Below the pieces are notes generated by a model that saw nothing but the letters and a program-made list of their open reading frames with translations, ran no database searches and was not told the DNA's origin. Positions 30,396-37,401 of a stretch of 64,000 nt of DNA are shown here, piece by piece. The position numbers and the translations under genes are program-made. The stretch covers positions 124,001-188,000 of the forward strand of contig NZ_PJRR01000019.1 in assembly GCF_002858865.1 (NCBI RefSeq). The letters run 5' to 3'. How positions within the stretch are numbered: the stretch's first letter is position 1; every line of letters starts with the position of its first letter. This DNA is from Caulobacter vibrioides (lineage in GTDB: Bacteria; Pseudomonadota; Alphaproteobacteria; Caulobacterales; Caulobacteraceae).

Positions 30396-30911
30396 ATGTT
30401 CAGGCGTGGAACCGGTGAGGCATCAGAAGTGCGGGTGGACGGGATGATCGCCCGCGCCCGTGAACTGTTCATCCGAGCCGCTGAAAAGCATGCTCTAGCC
30501 CTCGAATGGGACGAAGATGCGCCAGTTGAACTGGCCGCGAATATCCCTAAGCAGCCAGGGCTGGATTGGTCGTTGTGGTTGAACCTCCAGAACAACGACG
30601 AAATCGGAATTCAGCATGAGTTCTTTTCGATTGAGTGGTTTCCCGCCCATAATCCCGACCGAGAAGCCGAATTCGCAAGGGCGCTAGATGGTCTTCTCTC
30701 GGGCACCGTCCGGCTCTTCTGCAAGTTTGGGTCTCGCGGAAAACGACCGTATGCAGTGACGCTTGAGGAGGAGACCGACACAGGCTGGCAGCAGGTTTCG
30801 GGCTATGCACGTGGCCTCCATCTCGGGACGGCCAAAGGGGTCATGATCCTACGCAATGGCCATGCCCCATCCCTCGAAGGACGAGCTTTAGAGGTTTCGC
30901 TCCCGACATAG
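30396..30911 (+). CDS. Hypothetical protein
   Basis: No family recognised. From ATG 30396 the product is 171 aa, acidic, soluble, with no signal peptide. It shows a helix (MIARARELFIRAAEKHALAL), a mixed region with aromatic strands (DWSLWLNLQNNDEIGIQHEF, FFSIEWFPAH) and a basic turn (KFGSRGKRPYAVTLEEE). The start is uncertain: GTG 30351 and ATG 30444 (better ribosome site GGTGGACGG) are alternatives. Codon use is less GC-biased than in neighbours. It converges on the orphan gene at 30956. Confidence 0.55.
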   Translation: MFRRGTGEASEVRVDGMIARARELFIRAAEKHALALEWDEDAPVELAANIPKQPGLDWSLWLNLQNNDEIGIQHEFFSIEWFPAHNPDREAEFARALDGLLSGTVRLFCKFGSRGKRPYAVTLEEETDTGWQQVSGYARGLHLGTAKGVMILRNGHAPSLEGRALEVSLPT

Positions 30912-30955
30912 GGCCAATGTCCGCTCAAGGTGGAGTTCGGGCGCAGGGGCATCCG

Positions 30956-31264
30956 TCAGAGTATGATGCCCTGACGGTACGCTACCTTCGCGGGGCCGTG
31001 TGCGCGGGTGCCGCGCTTTGTAGCGATGAGAAAAATAGGCCTTTCAATTCGACACCACAGGTGTCCTTTGCACTCGTCCAGCTTCAGGCCGGGTGCCGTG
31101 CTCGTTTCGATATGCAGGTCGAGCCGGTCAGGGTCGGTTCCAAAATTGCGAACCACTGTGTCGGCACCTAATACGCGCTCGACCGTCTCCCTAATAAACG
31201 TAGCCTCGGCGTCCGACAGGGGCCAAGGGGCAATCGGTTGAAGCGGCGGCTCTGCGGCAGGCAT
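30956..31264 (-). CDS. Small hypothetical protein
   Basis: No family recognised. The 102-aa product has a natural-looking composition: a Pro-rich start, a helix (SDAEATFIRETVERVLG), then strands around RLDLHIETSTAPGLKLDECK and GHLWCRIERPIFLIATKRG. Two Cys occur (KLDEC, LWC). No signal peptide or membrane segment. It converges on the hypothetical ending at 30911, leaving 44 bp. Both lie between core genes and may be an accessory insertion. Confidence 0.55.
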   Translation of the reverse strand: MPAAEPPLQPIAPWPLSDAEATFIRETVERVLGADTVVRNFGTDPDRLDLHIETSTAPGLKLDECKGHLWCRIERPIFLIATKRGTRAHGPAKVAYRQGIIL

Positions 31265-31344
31265 GGCCTAAGCATATGTAACTAACGATACACGCGCCAA
31301 GGTCCGCCCAGGGTCGAAAGCAGTCCCGAGCATACTTCCAGAAA

Positions 31345-31477
31345 CCCGACCTCCCCGGCGAATGCCGGGGTCCAGATCGAACCCGCTCACGCTTATCCTT
31401 TCAGCCCGGAGCGAGGGCGCGTCATCCCCAGCCGTTCCGGCTGAATCTGGGCCCCGGCATTCGCCGGGGAGGTCGGG
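31345..31477. repeat. Long inverted repeat 1 (33-bp arms)
   Basis: Arms at 31345-31377 and 31445-31477 are 33 bp each, complementary at all but one position, separated by 67 bp. Each arm also contains its own hairpin (CCCCGGCGAATGCCGGGG). The look is that of a dispersed intergenic REP-like element of Caulobacter; genome copy number cannot be seen from this window. Confidence 0.8.
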
Positions 31478-31488
31478 CTTCTACCGCA

Positions 31489-31596
31489 CTGCGTCCTTCG
31501 AGGCTCGCCTACGGCTCGCACCTCAGGATGAGGAAACCCGTTGCTGAACACCTCATCCTGAGGTGCGTGCTCCTGAGCGCGCCTCGGAGGACGCAG
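31489..31596. repeat. Long inverted repeat 2 (about 45-bp arms)
   Basis: Arms at 31489-31533 and 31551-31596 are imperfect complements with a 17-bp spacer. The sequence CCTCATCCTGAGGTGCG and the GGACGCAG edge resemble a repeat family frequent in intergenic DNA of Caulobacter and related alphaproteobacteria (recalled). It stands between the hypothetical genes and the cobalamin riboswitch and could fold into a large transcript hairpin. Confidence 0.75.
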
Positions 31597-31711
31597 GGAG
31601 CCAAGGTCAGCCCAGGGTCGTGAACCGAAACAAGGCTCGGGCCCGAAGCCCGACATCCCGTCACCCAAGCGCCACATTGACCGTGTGCGGTGCAGCATGT
31701 AGCTCTGGCTT

Positions 31712-31880
31712 CGCGTCAGGTTCCTCGAAAGAGGATGAAAAGGGAACGAGGTTGAAGACCTCGGCTGCCCCCGCAACTGTAAGCGGCGAGCTTCGCGTCA
31801 CATGCCACTGGGCCCCCAAGGCCTGGGAAGGCGACGCCTAGAAGCATTGACCCGTGAGCCAGGAGACCTGCCCGGCGCAG
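31712..31880 (+). ncRNA. Cobalamin (AdoCbl) riboswitch
   Basis: Leader RNA upstream of the BtuB-like receptor. Visible consensus elements in order: AGGTTCC, ATGAAAAGGGAAC, GCTGCCCCCGCAACTGTAAG, CCACTGG...GGGAAGG and the B12 box AGCCAGGAGACCTGCC at 31857-31872. Just downstream, CGGCGCA (31873-31879) can pair with TGCGCCG (31902-31908), and TCGTTC with GAACGA, forming a candidate expression platform 115 bp before the start codon. Cobalamin binding should reduce expression of the receptor. Confidence 0.95.
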
Positions 31881-32025
31881 TCGTTCATCGCTCGGCCGGG
31901 GTGCGCCGAACGAACGGGATCTCCCGAGAAACGACAGTCAACAGGCCGCGCGGCGGCCTGAGCGTCCGCGTCTTCGCGGGCGTTCGAGACGTCGCGTGGG
32001 TCGTTCATAACGGGAAGACTGTATT

Positions 32026-33978
32026 ATGATCCGAGCCCTCTTGAGCTCCACCGCCCTGGCCACCGCGCTGCTTGCCGCGCCCGCGCTAGCCGATGACCAG
32101 AAGGCCCCTGAGGCTGATGTGGCCGGCGCCACCGGCGCCAACGGCGTCGCCGAGCTGGTGGTCACCGCCACCCGCACCGTGCAACCGATCGAGAAGGTCG
32201 GCGCCGCGGTGACCGTCCTGACCCAGCCCGCGATCGAGGCCAGCCAGGCGATCTCGGTCACCGAACTGCTGGCCCAGACGCCCAGCGTGACCTTCGCCCG
32301 CAACGGCGGCGTCGGCACGGCGACCAGCCTTTATATCCGCGGCGCCGAGAGCCATCACACCGTCGTGCTGATCGACGGCGTCAAGCTGAACGATCCGTCG
32401 TCCATCCAGGGCGGCTTCAACAGCGGCAACCTGCTGGTCGGCGACATATCGCGCATTGAAGTGCTGCGCGGCGCGCAATCCACCCTGTGGGGCAGCCAGG
32501 CGGTCGGCGGCGTCGTCAACATTGTCACCGCCGAACCGACCACGCCGTTCACCAGCTCGCTGTCGGCCGAGGCCGGCGCGCGCAAGACCGGCTATCTGCG
32601 CGGCGCCGTCGGCGGCGCTTCGGACAAGGTCACCTGGCGTGTCGCGGGCGGCTACTACACCACCGACGGTTTCTCCGCCCACAAGACGGGCAAGGAGGCG
32701 GACGGCTATCAGAACGCCGGCGCCTCGGGTCGCCTGCGGGTGAAACTGACCGATACGGTCTCGGTCGAGACCCGGGCGGTCTATTCGCGCGGCAAGAACG
32801 ACTTCGACGGCTTCAACGCCGATAGCCCCGAGTTTGGGCGCACCAAGGAGCTGGTGGTCTATCAAGGCCTGAACGCCGCCCTGCTGGACGGTCGCTGGAA
32901 CAACCGCGTCGGCTTTGCCTATACCGACACCGACCGCGAGAACTACAACCCCGCCCGCGCGGCCGTGCCGATGACGTTCGACGCGGCCGGCAAGAACAAG
33001 CGCTGGGAATATCAGGGCGTGTTCGCGATCACCGAGACCTGGACCGCGACCTTCGGCGCCGAGAGCGAACGCTCGCGCATGCGCACCCGCTCGCCGTCGG
33101 TCGCCAATCCGAACGTGGCGTTCCGCACCGGCAAGACCAGCGCCGACAGCCTTTACGGCCAACTGCAGGCCGAGATCGCGCCCGGCCTGACGGTGACCGG
33201 CGGTCTGCGCTACGAAGACCACGACGCCTACGGAACCCACACCCTGGGTCAGGTTGGGGCGGCCTGGGCGCTGAACGACGGGGCCACCGTGCTGCGCGCC
33301 GGTTACAGCCAGGGCTTCCGCGCGCCGGGCCTCTACGAGCTGTTCAGCGAATACGGTAACGCCGCGCTCTCGCCAGAAGAGTTCGACAGCTGGGAAGCCG
33401 GCGTCGAGCAGCGCTTCCTCGATGGTAAGGTCCGCGCCTCGGCGACGGTCTTCCATCGCGAGGCCGATAACGAGATCCGCTTCTTCTCGTGTTCGTTCGG
33501 CGCGACCGACGCGATGTGCGCGCCGGGCGGGGTCTTCCGCTTCGGCTACTACCGCAATCTGCAGAAAACCAAGGCGCAAGGGCTGGAGCTGATCGCCGAG
33601 GCGCGTCCGATCGAGGGTCTGACGATCACCGGCAACTACACCTATACCGAGGCCGAACTGGCGGCGGGCGCCAACACCGGCAAGCAGCTGTCGCGTCGCC
33701 CGAAGGACCTCGCCAACCTGTCGGCGACCTATCGCTGGCCGGTGGGGCTCTCGACCACGGTGGCGGTGCGCTATGTGGGCAAGACCTACAATAACGAGGC
33801 CAACACCGTACCGGTGTCGGGCTATGCGACGGTGGATCTGCGGGCGTCCTATCCGATCAGCGAGACCCTGGAGGTCTATGGCCGGGTCGAGAACGCCTTG
33901 GACAAGGACTATCAGACCATCCTGAACTACGGCACGCCGGGCCGGGGCGCGTTCCTGGGTCTGCGGGCGCGCTTCTAG
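32026..33978 (+). CDS. btuB: TonB-dependent cobalamin receptor BtuB-like
   Basis: Outer-membrane receptor of 650 aa. Signal peptide (cleavage about ALA-DD, residue 22), TonB box ELVVTATR, plug domain with [20 protein letters not shown] and [19 protein letters not shown]-type motif, then a beta-barrel ending in Phe (FLGLRARF). The upstream cobalamin riboswitch and the downstream cobyric acid synthase point to cobalamin or cobinamide uptake. ATG at 32026. Confidence 0.93.
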   Translation: MIRALLSSTALATALLAAPALADDQKAPEADVAGATGANGVAELVVTATRTVQPIEKVGAAVTVLTQPAIEASQAISVTELLAQTPSVTFARNGGVGTATSLYIRGAESHHTVVLIDGVKLNDPSSIQGGFNSGNLLVGDISRIEVLRGAQSTLWGSQAVGGVVNIVTAEPTTPFTSSLSAEAGARKTGYLRGAVGGASDKVTWRVAGGYYTTDGFSAHKTGKEADGYQNAGASGRLRVKLTDTVSVETRAVYSRGKNDFDGFNADSPEFGRTKELVVYQGLNAALLDGRWNNRVGFAYTDTDRENYNPARAAVPMTFDAAGKNKRWEYQGVFAITETWTATFGAESERSRMRTRSPSVANPNVAFRTGKTSADSLYGQLQAEIAPGLTVTGGLRYEDHDAYGTHTLGQVGAAWALNDGATVLRAGYSQGFRAPGLYELFSEYGNAALSPEEFDSWEAGVEQRFLDGKVRASATVFHREADNEIRFFSCSFGATDAMCAPGGVFRFGYYRNLQKTKAQGLELIAEARPIEGLTITGNYTYTEAELAAGANTGKQLSRRPKDLANLSATYRWPVGLSTTVAVRYVGKTYNNEANTVPVSGYATVDLRASYPISETLEVYGRVENALDKDYQTILNYGTPGRGAFLGLRARF

Positions 33979-33986
33979 GGATGGGA

Positions 33987-34013
33987 GGGGCGGGGGACGG
34001 TGTCCCTCGCCCC
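33987..34013 (+). other. Intercistronic hairpin between btuB and cobQ
   Basis: A 12-bp GC-rich stem (33987-33998 with 34002-34013, one wobble) with a three-base GGT loop, 8 bp after the btuB stop and 13 bp before the cobQ ribosome site. No T run follows, so full termination is unlikely. The geometry matches the pdhB-pdhC hairpin. Confidence 0.55.
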
Positions 34014-34043
34014 CGGCCACCTTGTCTTGGAGGAAAGCAGCGC

Positions 34044-35498
34044 ATGGCCGCCTTGATGATCCAGGGCTGCGGCTCGGATGTCGGAAAGTCGGTGCTGGTC
34101 GCCGGCCTGTGCCGGGTGTTCGCCAATCGCGGCTTCGCGGTGCGGCCCTTCAAGCCTCAGAACATGTCGAACAACGCCGCCGTCACCGCAGACGGCGGCG
34201 AGATCGGCCGCGCCCAGGCCCTGCAGGCGATCGCCTGTCGGACGGCGCCGACGGTCGACATGAACCCCGTGCTGCTCAAGCCGCAGAGCGATATCGGCGC
34301 GCAGGTGGTGGTGCGCGGTCGGATGGCCGGCGCGTGGGCTGCGCGCGGCTATCAGGACCACAAGGCCAGCCTGCTGCCGACCGTGGTGGAGAGCTTTCGC
34401 ACACTGGAACGCCAGAGCGATCTCGTCATCGTTGAAGGGGCCGGCAGCCCGGCCGAGATCAACCTTCGGGCCGGCGACATCGCCAATATGGGCTTCGCCC
34501 GCGCCGCCGATGTGCCGGTCGTCCTGGTCGGCGATATCGACCGGGGCCATGTGATCGCCGCCCTGGTGGGGGCGCACGCCGTGCTCGATCCGGAAGATCG
34601 GGCGATGATCAAGGGCTTCCTGATCAACAAGTTTCGCGGCGATCCGGCCCTGTTCGACGACGGTCGGCGGGCGATCGTAGAGCGCACCGGCTGGGCCGAC
34701 CTTGGCATGGCGCCGTGGCTGGCGGCGGCGCGCCGGCTCCCGGCCGAGGACGCGGTCGTGCTGGACGTGCGTTCGGCCGGGCGTGGCGGCAGGGTCCGTA
34801 TTGTAGTTCCGATGCTGTCCCGCATCGCCAATTTCGACGAGTTCGACGCGCTGCGCGCCGAGCCTGGGGTCGAGTTCGCCTTCGTGCCGCCGGGCTCGGC
34901 GCTGCCGGGCGACGCCGACCTGGTGATCCTGCCCGGCACGAAGGCCACGCGGGAGGATCTCGACTTTGTTCGCGCCCAGGGCTGGGACATCGACCTGCGT
35001 GCCCATCTGCGGCGCGGCGGCCGCGTGCTGGGGATCTGCGGCGGCTATCAGATGCTGGGCCGGCGCGTGGCCGATCCCGACGGCGTCGAGGGCGCGCCGG
35101 GGACTTCGGAAGGCCTTGGCCTGCTCGACGTCGAAACCGTGATGACCGGTGAGAAGACGCTACGGCCGGTCACGGGCCGCCTGGACGGTGGCGCGCGCTT
35201 CGAGGGCTATGAGATGCATGTCGGCCGCACCACAGGCGTGGCCCGGCCGATGCTGACGTTCGACACGGGTGAGACGGACGGCGCCGTCTCGGCGGACGGT
35301 CGGGTCAGCGGTTGCTACGTCCACGGCCTGTTCGATCGCGGTGAGGCCCGCGCGGCGCTTCTGGCGGAGCTGGGCGCGGCGTCCGACGCCGTCGATCAAG
35401 CCACACGCGTGGATCTGGCCCTCGACGAGATCGCGGCTGTCCTGGAGCAATCGTTCGACATTCCGGCCCTGGCCAGACTGGCCGGATTGTCGCTCTAG
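34044..35498 (+). CDS. cobQ: Cobyric acid synthase
   Basis: ATP- and glutamine-dependent amidation of adenosylcobyrinic acid diamide; 484 aa. N-terminal P-loop-like [18 protein letters not shown], then [14 protein letters not shown] and [14 protein letters not shown] of the synthetase domain. The C-terminal class I glutamine amidotransferase domain has Cys in [14 protein letters not shown] and His in [12 protein letters not shown] at 34044 follows TTGGAGGAAAG. It is 66 bp after btuB and presumably under the same riboswitch. The stop overlaps the convergent DUF2939 stop. Confidence 0.95.
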   Translation: MAALMIQGCGSDVGKSVLVAGLCRVFANRGFAVRPFKPQNMSNNAAVTADGGEIGRAQALQAIACRTAPTVDMNPVLLKPQSDIGAQVVVRGRMAGAWAARGYQDHKASLLPTVVESFRTLERQSDLVIVEGAGSPAEINLRAGDIANMGFARAADVPVVLVGDIDRGHVIAALVGAHAVLDPEDRAMIKGFLINKFRGDPALFDDGRRAIVERTGWADLGMAPWLAAARRLPAEDAVVLDVRSAGRGGRVRIVVPMLSRIANFDEFDALRAEPGVEFAFVPPGSALPGDADLVILPGTKATREDLDFVRAQGWDIDLRAHLRRGGRVLGICGGYQMLGRRVADPDGVEGAPGTSEGLGLLDVETVMTGEKTLRPVTGRLDGGARFEGYEMHVGRTTGVARPMLTFDTGETDGAVSADGRVSGCYVHGLFDRGEARAALLAELGAASDAVDQATRVDLALDEIAAVLEQSFDIPALARLAGLSL

Positions 35499-36070
35499 GT
35501 CGCGGGCGCGAGGTCGATCCGCACCAGTTTCCAACGGAACAGGCCTTGCCGCTCCAGCGTGAGGCCAAATGCGGGCTCTTCCGGCTTGGCTTTGTCGCGA
35601 TAGGTCGCCTTGAAGTGGTCGAGGTCCTGGAAGCCGTAGCGGATCTCGGTGTCGGACTTTGCGCGCGGCTTGGCGGTCTCGACGTGCGGCCCATGATCCG
35701 AGGGCGAGATCTTCGACGGCGCGCGGCTGGTCGCCACCATCTGCGCGATGGCGTCCGGCGTGGCGTAGGCATCGACCGCCTTGTCGACGACGCCGACCAT
35801 CAGGAGCTGACCGAACGCGGCGAACGGGTTGTCGCGCAGCTCGGGGTCCTGCTCGAACGCCCGGGTCATCGCCGCCTTGAGCTGGGACTTCAGGCTTTCC
35901 CGAACAGCGGGGAAGTCGACGAGACGCTCCAGCTTGGCCCGATCGCCGGTCTTGGCCGCCTCGGTCAGGCTGTGCAGGGCCAGCACCGGCGAGCCGAAAT
36001 AGGCCGCGACAAGGGCGACCACGACAAGGCCGATGGCCCCTCCGGTCAGGATACGCTTGGCGCGAGTCAT
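35495..36070 (-). CDS. DUF2939 family protein with N-terminal membrane anchor
   Basis: Protein of 191 aa with one N-terminal hydrophobic segment (about residues 9-27, [18 protein letters not shown]) and a soluble, probably periplasmic domain. The [20 protein letters not shown] and [15 protein letters not shown] segments are typical of DUF2939. Function unknown. It converges on cobQ, sharing CTAG at 35495-35498. Confidence 0.8.
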   Translation of the reverse strand: MTRAKRILTGGAIGLVVVALVAAYFGSPVLALHSLTEAAKTGDRAKLERLVDFPAVRESLKSQLKAAMTRAFEQDPELRDNPFAAFGQLLMVGVVDKAVDAYATPDAIAQMVATSRAPSKISPSDHGPHVETAKPRAKSDTEIRYGFQDLDHFKATYRDKAKPEEPAFGLTLERQGLFRWKLVRIDLAPAT

Positions 36071-36220
36071 GGCTACCTCCTGCCTCTGATTGGCTCAGAG
36101 CCGGGAACAGCGGTCAACCAAGGGCGGGTCTCTGTCGGTCCGTGCGCGTCATGACGTTGAGCCGCTTGTGTTGCTTTGCTTTCCTGACCATCTTCCCGGC
36201 GCTCGAAGGGGGAGCTCCAT

Positions 36221-37267
36221 TTGACCACCAAAAGACCTACGATCGACGATGTCGCCCGCCTGTCGGGTGTGGCGCGCGTCACGGTCTCGCGGGTGCTGAA
36301 CGGTGGTCCGAATGTCCGCGACGAGGTCCGCGCGCGGGTGATGCAGGCGGTCGAGACGCTGGCGTACAAGGTCAATCCGCAGGCGCGCAGCCTCGCGGGC
36401 GGGGCCAGCCGGCTGTTGGCCTTCGTCTTCGCGTCAGATCCCGAGAACGAGCCGAACTCGTACTACGAATCCGCGCTGGAGCTGGGTGCGCTGCGCGCCT
36501 GTCTGGCGCTGGGCTACCAGGTGCTGGTCCAGAACGTTCCGCAACAGACGCCCGATCACCAGAAGCGGATCCTGGACCTGATCACCACCCAACGCTGCGA
36601 GGGCCTGATCCTGTCGCCGCCCTACAGCGACGACGTCGCGCTGATCGAGGCGGCGCTGGCGCAGGGCTGCAAGGTCGTGACCGTCTCGCCTGGCGGTCCG
36701 GGACGCGGCAAGGCCGACGGGGTCGGCGTCGACGACGAGGCCGGCGGCTATGACATGACCCGCGAGCTCCTGCGTCTGGGTCACCGACGATTCGGCTTCA
36801 TCGCCGGCCTGGAAGGGCACCTTTCGGCCGACCGACGTCTGCAGGGCTTCCGCAGAGCGCTCGCCGAGCAGGGGCTGGGGGAGGGCGACTGTGTCGTGCT
36901 CCGGGGGGACTTCACCTTCCGGTCGGGCACCCGCCTAGCGCCGGAGCTTCTGGATCATCCGCTCAAGCCGACCGCGCTGGTCTGCGCCAACGACGACATG
37001 GCCGCCGGCGTCCTGTCCGCCGCCCATGCGCGGGGGCTCAGTATCCCGCAGGACCTGTCGATCACAGGTTTCGACGATGCGCCTGTGGCCGGCATCGTCT
37101 GGCCGCCGCTCACCACGGTGCACCAGCCGGTCAAGGTCCTGGGCCAGCGCGCCGTCGAGCTGCTGGTCGCGCGCCTGACGGGCGTCAACGTCTCCGACGC
37201 GGCGATTTTCGACGAGCTCGAGCATGCCGTCGTGACACGGCAAACTACCACCGCGCCCCACCTCTAG
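36221..37267 (+). CDS. LacI-family transcriptional regulator of the beta-glucoside locus
   Basis: Repressor of 348 aa. N-terminal LacI helix-turn-helix (TIDDVARLSGVARVTVSRVL) and hinge (NPQARSLAGG), then a periplasmic-binding-protein-like sugar domain with the C-terminal FDDAPVAGIVWPPLTTVHQP motif. The start is TTG at 36221 with GAAGGGGGA upstream. It lies 134 bp before the TonB receptor gene. The palindrome at 37307-37320 in the receptor promoter is the likely operator. Confidence 0.93.
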   Translation: MTTKRPTIDDVARLSGVARVTVSRVLNGGPNVRDEVRARVMQAVETLAYKVNPQARSLAGGASRLLAFVFASDPENEPNSYYESALELGALRACLALGYQVLVQNVPQQTPDHQKRILDLITTQRCEGLILSPPYSDDVALIEAALAQGCKVVTVSPGGPGRGKADGVGVDDEAGGYDMTRELLRLGHRRFGFIAGLEGHLSADRRLQGFRRALAEQGLGEGDCVVLRGDFTFRSGTRLAPELLDHPLKPTALVCANDDMAAGVLSAAHARGLSIPQDLSITGFDDAPVAGIVWPPLTTVHQPVKVLGQRAVELLVARLTGVNVSDAAIFDELEHAVVTRQTTTAPHL

Positions 37268-37278
37268 ACCGCCTGAGC

Positions 37279-37320
37279 TTGACAACGTTGTCGCCTTGAG
37301 TGCAATTGGAAGCGCTTCCA
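37279..37320 (+). promoter_or_regulatory. Receptor promoter with two palindromic operator candidates
   Basis: TTGACA at 37279-37284, 16 bp, then TGCAAT at 37301-37306 form a plausible -35/-10 pair. GACAACGTTGTC (37281-37292) is a perfect 12-bp palindrome over the -35. TGGAAGCGCTTCCA (37307-37320) is a perfect 14-bp palindrome with the central CG of LacI-family operators, placed at the expected transcription start. Binding by the adjacent LacI regulator is inferred. Confidence 0.75.
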
Positions 37321-37401
37321 TGGAGGCGCATTCACGGCTACTGGCCTGACAACAAGAACGATATCTCGCCGCAGCAGGGCGAATTAGAAGGGGGAGAGCT
37401 T

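Noticed and set aside
32086-34020. 644-aa minus-strand frame opposite btuB
   Set aside because: Shadow of the receptor gene, which has a riboswitch, signal peptide and TonB box.
37300-37401. Upstream start for the large TonB receptor
   Set aside because: It would translate through the LacI-type palindrome and displace the signal peptide; GGGGAGAG supports ATG 37402.
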